DNA from: Nocardia wallacei
GTDB taxonomy: Bacteria > Actinomycetota > Actinomycetes > Mycobacteriales > Mycobacteriaceae
Assembly: GCF_029868745.1 (NCBI RefSeq)
Contig: NZ_JARWOP010000292.1
Span: 1 to 47,297 of the forward strand
Direction of reading: 5' to 3'
DNA length: 47,297 nt
In this document: positions 1-8,348 of the stretch, piece after piece
Layout: each line of letters opens with the position of its first letter
How positions within the stretch are numbered: the first letter of the stretch is position 1
The notes under the pieces: model-generated
Databases searched by the model: none
What the model saw: only the letters and a program-made list of their open reading frames with translations
What the model was told of the DNA's origin: nothing
Position numbers and translations under genes: made by a program

Positions 1-57
1 CCCCCCCGCCCCCCGGCCCTGCGGTAAAACCTGTACTACACAAACCACCATAACCCC

Positions 58-86
58 AAACCCCCGCCGCAACTCCGGCGGCGTTT
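58..86. terminator. Hairpin, probable terminator of a gene left of the window
   Basis: CCGCCG (64-69) pairs with CGGCGG (76-81) around a CAACTC loop, and AAAC (58-61) can pair with GTTT (83-86), giving a short bulged hairpin ending in Ts. It fits a weak intrinsic terminator for a gene outside the window. No coding signal is seen in 1-180. Confidence 0.4.
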
Positions 87-199
87 CGCATTCACCGGCA
101 ATACTGCCAAGGCGGTTGCCCCGCAAGCACGAAAACAGCAACCACACTTCCCTCGTCCGAACAACGCGTGCTGCCCTCATCCAAAGGTGCACTCCCCCA

Positions 200-300
200 C
201 CGGGGGCCGCCCCGGGCCTGGACTGACGGAGCGGGGGAGCGAAGCGGAGGAGGGAAGGCCCGGGGTCACGAGGCCCCCGGCCGCCGGAGCGAAGCGGAGG
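200..300 (+). promoter_or_regulatory. Long hairpin leader with a duplicated 15-bp motif upstream of the antiporter
   Basis: Two nested inverted repeats are visible: CCGGGGGCC (200-208) with GGCCCCCGG (272-280), and CCCCGGGCCT (210-219) with AGGCCCGGGG (256-265). That is 19 pairable bases with a small internal loop. The motif GGAGCGAAGCGGAGG occurs in the apical loop (236-250) and again at 286-300, where its GGAGG is the likely ribosome binding site of the gene starting at 311. It could be a structured mRNA leader or a dispersed repeat that landed there. Confidence 0.5.
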
Positions 301-310
301 CCAAAAACAC

Positions 311-1900
311 ATGACCCAGTTGGTGCTGATATTCGTGCTGGCGTTCGCGACCATCCTCGCGCAACCATTGGGCCGCCGAATCGGACTCGCACCGGCCGTC
401 CTGATGACGGTGTTCGGCCTCGCACTCGCGGTGATTCCGGCCGTGCCCAACCTCGATATCAACCCCGAACTGATCCTCCCGCTGGTGTTGCCGCCGCTGC
501 TGTACGCCTCCGCGCGGCGGACCTCGTGGCAGCAGTTCGCGGCCAATGCCGGGCCGATCCTGCTGCGCGCGGTCGGGCTGGTGATCGCCACGGCCGCGGC
601 GGTGGCGGCGGTGTTCCACGCCTGGTATCCGGGCGTGCCGCTGGCTACCGCGGTGGCGCTGGGTGCGGTGGTGGCGCCGCCGGATCCGGTGGCGGCCAGC
701 GCGGTCGCCGATCGGCTGGGGCTGCCGCGCCGATTGGTCGCGGTGCTGGAGGGCGAGGGCCTGTTCAACGATGTCACGGCGGTGGTGCTCTACAACGTGG
801 CGGTGCAGGCGGTGGTCACCGGGCGATTCTCGGCCTGGCACACCGCGCTCGATTTCCTGGTGTCGGCGGTGGTGGCGATCGCGGTCGGGCTCGCTCTGGG
901 CTGGGCAGGAAGTCGCCTGATGCGCACATTGAGCGAGGCCGCCTGGCAGGTGGCGCTCGGCCTGCTGCTGCCGTTCGCCGCGTACGGGCTGGCGGAGGCG
1001 TGGCACGGGTCGGCGGTGCTGGCCGTGCTGGTGTGCGCGCTGTACCTCACCGACGCGGCCGCGGATTTCAGCGACAGCGCGTACCGCATCGTCGGCGATT
1101 CGTTCTGGGATGTGATCGACCTGCTGGTGACCGGCGTGGCCTTCGGCCTGATCGGTCTCGAGCTCACCACCATCCTGGCCGCGACGGGACCGGACTGGCA
1201 GCGGCTGCTGGGCGGCGCGGCCGCGGTGGTCGCCGTGGTGGTGCTGCTGCGCCTGGTCTGGCTGCTGGTCACCACCGAGGTGTTCCAGCGCTGGTGGGGT
1301 CGGCGCGACACCGACGAGCCGCACACCTGGCGGGAGTCGGTCGTGACGTGGTGGGCGGGGATGCGCGGCGTGGTCACCGTCGCGCTGGCGGTGGCGCTGC
1401 CCCTGACGACCGACGCGGGCGCGGACTTCCCGGGACGGGCCGAGGTGCTGTTCATCGCGTTCACCGTGGTCCTGTTCACGCTGCTGGTGCAGGGGCCGAC
1501 GCTGCCCGCCGTGGTGCGCGGCACCCACGTGCAGGCCGACACCGAGCAGGAGCGAATGCTGGAGCGCCGCTTGTGGATTCGCATCCTGCGCGCCGAACTG
1601 GCCCGGCTCGAGGAGATCGCCGACAGCGAGGATCTGCCCGACGAGATCTATCAGCGCATGCGTGAGGGGTTCGAACGGCGTCTGGTCCGCGCGGATCCGG
1701 AGGCGGCCGAGGCCGCCGACGACAGCAAGTCGGTCGATCGGAGCCTGCGTTTCACCGGCAAGATGCGGGCCATCAGCAACGAGGTGCTCGAGGCGGGCCG
1801 CACCGAGGCGCTGGCCGCCCGCCGCGAACCCGGCATCCCGCCCGACCTGGTCGATCGAATGATGCATCGGCTGGATCTGCGGCCGATGTCCCCGATGTAG
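311..1900 (+). CDS. CPA1-family Na+/H+ antiporter
   Basis: This 529-residue membrane protein exchanges cytoplasmic Na+ (or K+) for protons in the inner membrane. About a dozen hydrophobic helices fill residues 1-400. The family signature is present: APPDPVAASAVADRLGLPRR followed by EGEGLFNDVTAVVLY, whose Asn-Asp belongs to the ion site of CPA1 exchangers. Residues from about 400 form a charged, helical cytosolic tail typical of actinobacterial NhaP-like proteins. The ATG at 311 is 10 bases past GGAGG and begins a classic first membrane helix (MTQLVLIFVLAFATI). Its leader can form a large hairpin. The next gene is 240 bases away, so it is probably monocistronic. Ion preference cannot be read from sequence. 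Confidence 0.92.
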   Translation: MTQLVLIFVLAFATILAQPLGRRIGLAPAVLMTVFGLALAVIPAVPNLDINPELILPLVLPPLLYASARRTSWQQFAANAGPILLRAVGLVIATAAAVAAVFHAWYPGVPLATAVALGAVVAPPDPVAASAVADRLGLPRRLVAVLEGEGLFNDVTAVVLYNVAVQAVVTGRFSAWHTALDFLVSAVVAIAVGLALGWAGSRLMRTLSEAAWQVALGLLLPFAAYGLAEAWHGSAVLAVLVCALYLTDAAADFSDSAYRIVGDSFWDVIDLLVTGVAFGLIGLELTTILAATGPDWQRLLGGAAAVVAVVVLLRLVWLLVTTEVFQRWWGRRDTDEPHTWRESVVTWWAGMRGVVTVALAVALPLTTDAGADFPGRAEVLFIAFTVVLFTLLVQGPTLPAVVRGTHVQADTEQERMLERRLWIRILRAELARLEEIADSEDLPDEIYQRMREGFERRLVRADPEAAEAADDSKSVDRSLRFTGKMRAISNEVLEAGRTEALAARREPGIPPDLVDRMMHRLDLRPMSPM

Positions 1901-2141
1901 GGACTCATGAACGGTGCGGTCGGTTTGCCCGTCGCCTCGCGTGCGTCAAGGGGGGTGAACACCAGATCATGCGGTGGACTCGAGTTTCGACACGCCCGCT
2001 ACCTGCGCGCATCCGGCCCAGCAAACTCAGCTAATTTCCCTAATAGTTCTGCTGCAAATTTACTACCAGCGAGTACGCCGCTACTGTTCCGGCGTGCCGC
2101 CGTAATGCAGTCGGCGGGAAGCGTTCTGGCAAGGAGTCCGC

Positions 2142-2963
2142 ATGCTGGAAGTCAATCACTTCACGTACGGGTGGCTGACGCCCGCACTGGCCTATCTGAT
2201 GTCCGTCACCGGCTCGTTGCTGGCGCTGCGCTGCATGGTCCGCGCCCGCGGTAGCAGCCGACCCGACGGCTGGATCGTCACGGCGGCCATCGCGCTCGGC
2301 GGGACCGGGATCTGGGTCATGCATTTCATTGCGATGCTGGGCTTTTCGGTGCGCAATGCGACGATTCGCTACAACATCCCGATCACCCTGGTGAGCGCAG
2401 CGATCGCGATGGGCGTGGTGTGGGTGGGCCTGTCCATCGTCCTCCGGCGGCGGGGCGGCGGTTACGCGCTGCTGACCGGCGGTACCGTCACCGGGCTCGG
2501 CGTCGGCGCCATGCACTACGCCGGGATGTACGCCATGAAGACCGACGTCGCGGTGCACTTCGACCCCTGGATCGTGCTGTTGTCGCTGATCATCGCGGTG
2601 GTCGCGGCGACGGCGGCACTGTGGTTCGCGTTGCACGTGCGTGGGCTCGCCGCCACCGTCGGCGCGGCGCTGATCATGGGGCTGGCGGTGTGCGGCATGC
2701 ATTACACCGGCATGTTCGCGATGCAGGCGCAGATGACCGGGCATCTGCACGCTCCGGGCGGCGCACAGGCGCATCAACTGCTGACGCCGCTGATCGTCGG
2801 GGTCAGCATGGTCACGCTGCTGCTGTTGCTGCAGGTGGGCATCACCGATGTCGACGAACCGGATCTCACCCGCATCCGCGGCCAGCACGCCAGCCGGTAC
2901 TGGCCGAGCCGCACGCAGACCCTCGACGGGCCGCCGGACGACTTCGACAGGCGCCGATGGTGA
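2142..2963 (+). CDS. MHYT-domain integral membrane sensor protein
   Basis: The 273-residue protein has seven predicted membrane helices and repeated MHYT-type motifs: WVMHFIAMLGF (about 60), AMHYAGMYAM (about 125) and GMHYTGMFAM (about 185). In this family the Met/His residues are proposed to bind copper and sense a diatomic gas or redox state. No GGDEF, EAL or kinase domain follows, so this is the stand-alone form with no visible output domain. The start is well supported by AAGGAG 7 bases before the ATG. It converges with eutC, with only 6 bases between the two stop codons. The partner protein is unknown. Confidence 0.88.
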   Translation: MLEVNHFTYGWLTPALAYLMSVTGSLLALRCMVRARGSSRPDGWIVTAAIALGGTGIWVMHFIAMLGFSVRNATIRYNIPITLVSAAIAMGVVWVGLSIVLRRRGGGYALLTGGTVTGLGVGAMHYAGMYAMKTDVAVHFDPWIVLLSLIIAVVAATAALWFALHVRGLAATVGAALIMGLAVCGMHYTGMFAMQAQMTGHLHAPGGAQAHQLLTPLIVGVSMVTLLLLLQVGITDVDEPDLTRIRGQHASRYWPSRTQTLDGPPDDFDRRRW

Positions 2964-2969
2964 AGCCCA

Positions 2970-3794
2970 TCACGTGTCGATGATCCGACCCGCCGTCGCA
3001 GCCACCTCGGCGCGGCCGGAGGTGTCCTTGAGTTCCACCCCGGAGCGGCCCAGCCGCCGCGCCCCGGCCACCAGACCGGCGACCACCTGCGCGGCCGCCG
3101 CATAGCCCAGCCCCTCCGGCGGATGGATGTTCGAGACGCAATTACGTTGGGAGTCGGCACATCCGGGCCGCGGCCGGTGGGTGAGGTAGACGCCGAGACT
3201 GTCGGCCACCGACAGTCCCGGCCGCTCGCCGATGAGCACCAGGACGGTATCCGCCCGCAGAGCTTGTCCGATGTGATCGCCCAGCGCGACCCGGGCCTGG
3301 GTGGCGATGACCGGCGGCGCCAGCCGATATCGCTGTGCCAGTTCGTCTTTCAACGCGGCGAGCACGGCCGGTCCGTGCTCGTGCACGGCGCGGGGCGACA
3401 GTCCGTCCGCCAGGATCACCGCGATATCACAACCGTCCGGCGAAAGCTCTTGCGCGAGGTCGGTTTCCGGTAGCCTGCCCAGGTCCGGCCGCCGCAGGTA
3501 CTCCGATCGGTCGGCGGCGCGGCTGCGCACGTGTATCGGGCGGCCGAGTCCGAGTTCGGTCACGGCTGCCGTCAGGGACGTCACGTCGAGCGGGGTGTGC
3601 ACCGCGTCGCGGGCCTCGGCGTGCGCCGCCGCGAGCTCCAGCACCCGCCACGTCGGTAGCGCGTCGCCCGCCCGACCCAGTCCGATTCGCGCCTGAGTGA
3701 CCTTGCGAAGCTCGTCCCAGAAGTCTTGCGCCGCAGCCTGGTTCATCGCCACCGAGCCGACCGGCGGGGACACATCCGCGGCACCGCCGGTCAT
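2970..3794 (-). CDS. eutC: Ethanolamine ammonia-lyase small subunit (EutC)
   Basis: EutC is the small subunit of adenosylcobalamin-dependent ethanolamine ammonia-lyase, which converts ethanolamine to acetaldehyde and ammonia. The 274-residue product has family stretches including LPTWRVLELAAAHAEARDAV, DGLSPRAVHEH, VLIGERPGLSVADSLGVYLTH and the C-terminal CVSNIHPPEGLGYAAAA. The chosen ATG at 3794 lies 23 bases after the eutB stop. A downstream in-frame Met (MNQAAAQDFW) is an alternative start that aligns well with the family core. It is co-transcribed with eutB. No shell protein, EutE or EutA reactivase gene is adjacent. Confidence 0.95.
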   Translation of the reverse strand: MTGGAADVSPPVGSVAMNQAAAQDFWDELRKVTQARIGLGRAGDALPTWRVLELAAAHAEARDAVHTPLDVTSLTAAVTELGLGRPIHVRSRAADRSEYLRRPDLGRLPETDLAQELSPDGCDIAVILADGLSPRAVHEHGPAVLAALKDELAQRYRLAPPVIATQARVALGDHIGQALRADTVLVLIGERPGLSVADSLGVYLTHRPRPGCADSQRNCVSNIHPPEGLGYAAAAQVVAGLVAGARRLGRSGVELKDTSGRAEVAATAGRIIDT

Positions 3795-3817
3795 CGGATC
3801 GTCTCGGTTCGCGTTTA

Positions 3818-5224
3818 TCACGACTCCGCCAGCGCGCGCAGGGGCGAGGACAGTGGCGGCACCTCGCGAATGCGGCCGTGGGCGTCCCGCAGGCCGAGCC
3901 GGTCGAGCCAGGCCGCGAATTCCGGCGCGGGGTCGAGACCGAGTACCGCGCGGGCGTACAGCGCGTCGTGGAAGCTCAGGCTCTGGTAACCGAGCATGAC
4001 GTCGTCGGCGCCGGGTACCGCGATGACGAAGGCCGCGCCCGCGGCCCCCAGCAGGGTCAGCAACGTGTCCATATCGTCGGAGTCGGCCTCGGCGTGGTTG
4101 GTGTAGCACACGTCGACGCCCATCGGCAGGCCCAGCAGCTTGCCGCAGCAGTGGTCCTCGAGTCCCGCGCGGATGATCTGCTTGCCGTCGTAGAGGTACT
4201 CGGGCCCGATGAAACCCACCACCGTATTCACCAGCAGCGGATCCAACGCGCGCGCGACGCCGTACGCCCGGACCTCCAAGGTCTGCTGGTCGACCGGCTT
4301 GCCGCCGGTGCCCAGATGCGCGCCCGCGCTCAGCGCCGAGCCCTGGCCGGTCTCGAAGTACATCACGTTGTCGCCGACGGTGCCCCGCCGCAGCGACCGC
4401 CCCGCCTCGTCGGCCTCGCGCAGCAGCGAGATGTCCACGCCGAAGCCGGAATTGGCGCCCTCGGTGCCGCCGATCGACTGGAACACCAGATCGACCGGCG
4501 CACCGGACGCGATCAGGTCGAGCGTGGTCGTGACATGCGCGAGCACGCAGGACTGGGCCGGAATGTCGTAGCGCAGGCGCACGTCGTCCAGCAGGCGCAG
4601 CAGATCCGCTGTGGCCCTGGGGGAATCGGTCGCCGGGTTCACGCCGATGACGGCATCGCCGCAGCCGAGCAGCAGCCCGTCCAGGACGGCCGCGGCGATC
4701 CCGCGCGGGTCGTCGGTGGGATGGTTGGGCTGCAACCGGGTGGCGAGGGTCCCGGGATGTCCGATGGTGGTCCGGAATCCGGAGCGCACCCGCACCGCGC
4801 GGGCCACCGCGATCAGATCTTGGTTGCGCATGAGTTTGCTTACTGCGGCCACCATTTCGGGAGTCAGGCCTGGGGACACCGCCGTCAGTGCGGTCGAGTC
4901 GCCTCGCGCCGCCGCCGACAGCAGCCAATCGCGCAGCCCGCCGACGCTCAGATGTGCCACCGGCGCGAACGCGGCCCGATCGTGGGTGTCGATGATCAAT
5001 CGGGTGACCTCGTCGGTTTCGTAGGGCACCACCGGCTCGGTCAGGAACTCGCGCAGCGGCACCTCGGCCAGCGCCCACTGCGCGGCGGCCCGTTCGGCGT
5101 CGGACTGTGCCGCGCATCCGGCCAGTTCGTCCCCGCTGCGGCGCGGTGTCGCCTTGGCGAGCAATTCCACCAGCCCGTCGAACGCGTAGGTGGTGCCGCC
5201 CAAGCTTTGGCGGTATATCGTCAC
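3818..5224 (-). CDS. eutB: Ethanolamine ammonia-lyase large subunit (EutB)
   Basis: EutB is the catalytic TIM-barrel subunit, here 468 residues, close to the usual 450-465. Diagnostic stretches are TTIGHPGTLATRLQPNHPTDD, GVGDAVIGVNP-like GCGDAVIGVNPATD, CVLAHVTT, YFETGQGSALSAGA, NTVVGFIGPEYLY and IIRAGLEDHCCGKL, which contain the substrate and B12 contact residues of the family. The reading frame runs further upstream, but the GTG at 5224 is preferred because AGGAGG sits 6 bases before it and the following VTIYRQSLGGTTYAF aligns with the N-terminus of E. coli EutB. It heads the eutBC operon and is divergent from the rhomboid-like gene. Confidence 0.96.
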   Translation of the reverse strand: MTIYRQSLGGTTYAFDGLVELLAKATPRRSGDELAGCAAQSDAERAAAQWALAEVPLREFLTEPVVPYETDEVTRLIIDTHDRAAFAPVAHLSVGGLRDWLLSAAARGDSTALTAVSPGLTPEMVAAVSKLMRNQDLIAVARAVRVRSGFRTTIGHPGTLATRLQPNHPTDDPRGIAAAVLDGLLLGCGDAVIGVNPATDSPRATADLLRLLDDVRLRYDIPAQSCVLAHVTTTLDLIASGAPVDLVFQSIGGTEGANSGFGVDISLLREADEAGRSLRRGTVGDNVMYFETGQGSALSAGAHLGTGGKPVDQQTLEVRAYGVARALDPLLVNTVVGFIGPEYLYDGKQIIRAGLEDHCCGKLLGLPMGVDVCYTNHAEADSDDMDTLLTLLGAAGAAFVIAVPGADDVMLGYQSLSFHDALYARAVLGLDPAPEFAAWLDRLGLRDAHGRIREVPPLSSPLRALAES

Positions 5225-5432
5225 GCGGTCCTCCTGCGGCACTCGGTCGGCGTCCTCCGCGCCGATTCTGGTCCGGCGATGTTGCCGTTCGGTTGGCGTT
5301 TGTTGCCGGGGTATGACCCGACACCAACCCGGCCCGAACGTCGGCGTGCCACGCAGGCCCCGGCGTGCGGTGCCGCCGGGGTCGGGGCGCGCCGCCGCGC
5401 GAGGGGGCTCGGGACAGGTCACACTTGCTGAC

Positions 5433-6215
5433 GTGCCCGCCTCCGTCCTGCGCCACTATCACTCACCGTGGACCCGGACCGTCGACCTCGGGCACGGCGT
5501 GCGGGTGGTGCGGGAGTGGTGGCACGGCCGCCTCCGGGTGTACCGCGCGGCGCGGGCGGTACATGACCATCTCGGTGGCGCCCCGGCCGCCTGCGCGTAC
5601 GCCTTCACGCTGTTCGTGACCTGGTGGACGATGCGGGGCATCAGCGATATCGCCGGGCACCGCCTGATCCTGTCGGTGTCGACCAATCTGCACAACATGC
5701 GCGATGACCCGGTGCAGGTGCTGGTCGCCTCGGCGTTCTGGACCGAGGGCGGCTTCCCGTGGACGATCGTGCTCGGGTTCCTGACCGTGATGGCGTGGGC
5801 CGAACGCTGGCTGGGCACCGTGCGCTGGGTGCTGGTCTTCGCCGCGGGGCACGTCGGCGCGACGCTGATCACGGTCACGGGCATCGCCTACGCCGTCGAT
5901 CACCGGCTGATTCCGCTGAAGGTGGCGGTCGTCTCGGATGTCGGTGCGTCCTATGGCTTCTCGGCCGTCCTGGCGGCGCTGGCGTACCACTTGTCCGGCG
6001 TGGCGCGGCTGGTGTGGGCGGGCGGGCTGGTGGCCTGGTTCGGGCTACTCGCCTGGCGCGGGCGCACTTTCACCGATTACGGCCATCTGACCGCGGTGCT
6101 GATCGGATTACTGGTCGGGGCGGTAGCGCTCACGGTCGCGCGCCGACTGGAACGGCGGACCAGACGACGCCATGCCACGCCCGAAACCACACGCGGCGAG
6201 GCGAATTCGGCCTGA
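5433..6215 (+). CDS. Rhomboid-like integral membrane protein
   Basis: This 260-residue protein has a cytosolic N-terminus and about six membrane helices. It keeps the features of an active rhomboid protease: GASYG (GxSxG with the nucleophilic Ser) in a late helix and a His in DYGHLTAVLIGLLVG, the expected Ser-His dyad. If active it would cleave membrane proteins inside the bilayer; the substrate is unknown. The frame is open further upstream, and ATG 5313 (40 codons earlier) is an alternative start. GTG 5433 is preferred because it leaves about 200 bases for the promoter shared with eutB and because third-position GC is poorer before it. Neither start has a strong ribosome site. Confidence 0.75.
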   Translation: MPASVLRHYHSPWTRTVDLGHGVRVVREWWHGRLRVYRAARAVHDHLGGAPAACAYAFTLFVTWWTMRGISDIAGHRLILSVSTNLHNMRDDPVQVLVASAFWTEGGFPWTIVLGFLTVMAWAERWLGTVRWVLVFAAGHVGATLITVTGIAYAVDHRLIPLKVAVVSDVGASYGFSAVLAALAYHLSGVARLVWAGGLVAWFGLLAWRGRTFTDYGHLTAVLIGLLVGAVALTVARRLERRTRRRHATPETTRGEANSA

Positions 6216-6254
6216 TCGTCCGGCCGGGCACGACGGCGCGGCGGCCCGGCCGGC

Positions 6255-7439
6255 TCAACCGTCCGCGGGCGCGCGGCGAAACGACCGCTGCGCCAGCCCC
6301 ACCACGGGCTCGACGATCCGCGCGGCGATCGGACCCAGCACGGCCATCAGGAACACGTAAGCCGACGCCAGCGCGGCCAGCTCACCGTCCACCGCGCCCA
6401 CCGTCACCGCCAGACCCGCGATGACGATGGAGAATTCGCCCCGCGCGACGAGCGCGGCCCCGGCCCGCGCCCGGCCCATCCGCCGGATTCCCTGTCCCGC
6501 GGACGCCAGCCAGCCGGTCGCCACCTTCGTCAGCACGGACACCACGGCCAGCAGCACCGCCCAGCCAAGCACCGGCGGAATGGCCCGGGGGTCGGTGTTG
6601 AGCCCGAACGCCACGAAGAAGATCGCGGCGAACAGATCGCGCAGCGGTTCCAGCAGCTTCGCCGCGTTCTGCGCGGTCGACCCGGAGATGGCGATGCCGA
6701 GCAGGAACGCGCCGACCGCCGCCGACACGTTCAGCGCCGACGCCAGCCCGGCCACCAGCAGCGCGGCGCCGAACAGCTTGAGCAGGAACACTTCTTTGTC
6801 GGCGGAATCCACGATGGCCGACACGAACCGCCCGTAGCGCAACGCCACCACCAGCACGCAGGCGATGGCCAGCAGCGCGATCGCCAGCGACCGCAGCCCC
6901 GCCAGATAACCCACCCCGGCCAGCAACGTGGTGAGCAGCGGCAGGTACACCGCCATCGTCAGATCCTCGAACACCAGGATCGACAGCACCACCGGCGTCT
7001 CCCGGTTACCCAGCCGCCCCAGATCGTTGAGCACCTTGGCCGCGATCCCGGACGAGGAGATGTAGGTGACGCCGCCCATCGTCACCGCGCCGACCACGCC
7101 CCAGCCGAGCAGCAGCGCCACCACCACTCCCGGTGTCGCGTTGGCGACGATGTCGAACAGGCCCGCCGCCCAGGAGCGGCGCAGCCCGGTCACCAGTTCG
7201 GCCGCGGTGTATTCCAGGCCGAGCAGCAACAGCAGCAGCACCACGCCGATCTCGCCGGCGACATGGCCGAATTCGGCCGCCGATTCCAGCCGGATGACCC
7301 CACCGTCGCCGAAGGCCAAGCCGCCCAGCAGATACAGCGGGATCGGGGACATTCCGAAGCCTCCGGCCACGCGCCCGAGCACTCCGAGAACGAACAGGAT
7401 CGAACCGAGCTGGATCAGCGCGAGCGCGGTGGAGCCCAC
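6255..7439 (-). CDS. CPA2-family cation:proton antiporter
   Basis: A 394-residue inner-membrane antiporter of the KefB/KhtU type with about twelve helices. It starts MGSTALALIQLGSILFVLGVLGR from a GTG at 7439. Family features include LLGLEYTAAELV, VTYISSSGIAAKVLNDLGRLGNRETPVVLSILVFEDLTMAVYLPLL and VGAFLLGIAISGS. It lacks a C-terminal RCK domain; that function is supplied in trans by the gene immediately upstream, 4 bases away. Known two-gene pairs of this layout (KhtTU, AmhTM) expel K+ or NH4+ in exchange for protons. The pair is probably a single operon read leftward. Confidence 0.92.
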   Translation of the reverse strand: MGSTALALIQLGSILFVLGVLGRVAGGFGMSPIPLYLLGGLAFGDGGVIRLESAAEFGHVAGEIGVVLLLLLLGLEYTAAELVTGLRRSWAAGLFDIVANATPGVVVALLLGWGVVGAVTMGGVTYISSSGIAAKVLNDLGRLGNRETPVVLSILVFEDLTMAVYLPLLTTLLAGVGYLAGLRSLAIALLAIACVLVVALRYGRFVSAIVDSADKEVFLLKLFGAALLVAGLASALNVSAAVGAFLLGIAISGSTAQNAAKLLEPLRDLFAAIFFVAFGLNTDPRAIPPVLGWAVLLAVVSVLTKVATGWLASAGQGIRRMGRARAGAALVARGEFSIVIAGLAVTVGAVDGELAALASAYVFLMAVLGPIAARIVEPVVGLAQRSFRRAPADG

Positions 7440-7443
7440 CGGG

Positions 7444-7926
7444 TCACCCGTCGGTCAAGATCGCCAGGGCCGCGTCCAGACCGTCGGGTGTGCCGACAAC
7501 GACCAGCAGGTCACCGGCCGCGAGCACGAAGTCCGGCCCCGGTGACGGATGCACCTGCCCGGCCCGCATCGCCGCGACGATCGAGGCCTTGGTGCGGGTG
7601 CGCAGCCGCGTCTCACCCAGCATGCGGCCCTGGTAGGGCGACCGCTCCCCGATCGGCAACTGCCGGGTCACGATGCCCGGCATGTCGCGGTGATCGGCGT
7701 TGAGCTTCTCCACCAGTTGCGGCGCGCCGAGCAGGTTGGCCAGGGCCGCGGCCTCGTCGGTGGTGAGCGGGACCTGCGCGGCGCAGGCGTCCGGATCGTC
7801 CTGCTTGGAGATGATCAGGTCCAGACCACCGTCCCGGTGCGCGACGACGCCGACCCGGCGGCCCGATCGCACCTCGAAGTCCTTGCGTACCCCGATGCCG
7901 GGCAGGGCAGTCACGTCGACGTTCAC
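7444..7926 (-). CDS. TrkA-C domain regulatory subunit of the adjacent antiporter
   Basis: A 160-residue soluble protein whose second half (about 75-160) is a TrkA-C/RCK_C domain: RLRTRTKASIVAAMRAGQVHPSPGPDFVLAAGDLLVVVGTPDGLDAAL. Such domains bind a ligand (cyclic di-AMP or a nucleotide in characterised homologues) and gate the antiporter. The first half resembles the N-terminal part of KhtT-type subunits. It is the first gene of the pair and its stop lies 4 bases before the antiporter start, so the two proteins are almost certainly made together. Which ligand it senses is not visible. Confidence 0.88.
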   Translation of the reverse strand: MNVDVTALPGIGVRKDFEVRSGRRVGVVAHRDGGLDLIISKQDDPDACAAQVPLTTDEAAALANLLGAPQLVEKLNADHRDMPGIVTRQLPIGERSPYQGRMLGETRLRTRTKASIVAAMRAGQVHPSPGPDFVLAAGDLLVVVGTPDGLDAALAILTDG

Positions 7927-7961
7927 GTTTCCAGCCTAAATGGGCAACCCCCGCCGCAGGG

Positions 7962-8348
7962 TCAGGCGGGTGCCCGCGGCGGCGCGCCGAAGCGGCCGTC
8001 GGACCCCGGCCGGTAATCGGTGACGGCCGTGACCGCCGCCATCGGCAACGGTCCGTACAGATGCGGAAAACGCATCGAGGCCGGATCGGAGGGCACGCCG
8101 GGCTCCCAGCGCACGGGCGCGTCCAGGCGTCCCGGATCCAGCCACAGCAACACCACGTCGTCCCGGCCGGCGAACAGGCGGTTGGCGGGCAGGTGTACCT
8201 GCTCCGGCGTGGACAGATGCACGAACCCCGCGTCCGCCAGCGACGGCGGGCGCCGCTCCCCCACCGCCCGGTCGGCCTCCCATTCGGCGCGGGTGCACAG
8301 GTGAAGAAGGGTGCCCGCCTTGGCATTTCGAGAGTCGTCGGCGTCCAT
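7962..8348 (-). CDS. DUF952 family protein
   Basis: A 128-residue protein with the DUF952 pattern: LLHLCTRAEWEADRA near the N-terminus, GFVHLSTPEQVHLPANRLFAG in the middle, then VVLLWLDPGRLDAPVRWEP and FPHLYGPLPMAAVTAV. The fold is reported as related to glutathione-S-transferase-like or ADP-ribosyl-binding small domains, but the function is not established. The start MDADDSRNAK is chosen because homologous sequence begins a few residues later; the open frame extends further but the extra residues look non-coding. It is read leftward, 35 bases before the TrkA-C gene, and may share its transcript. Confidence 0.85.
   Translation of the reverse strand: MDADDSRNAKAGTLLHLCTRAEWEADRAVGERRPPSLADAGFVHLSTPEQVHLPANRLFAGRDDVVLLWLDPGRLDAPVRWEPGVPSDPASMRFPHLYGPLPMAAVTAVTDYRPGSDGRFGAPPRAPA

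Noticed and set aside
266..1867. 533-codon open frame on the minus strand opposite the antiporter
   Set aside because: High-GC sequence keeps opposite frames open; the plus-strand antiporter has clear family motifs, while this frame reads as His/Arg-rich low-complexity sequence with no ribosome site.
2970..5462. Single 830-residue minus-strand frame spanning eutC and beyond
   Set aside because: Only the last 274 residues are EutC. The upstream part runs out of frame through eutB and has no matching family; the real eutB lies in another frame with its own stop at 3818.
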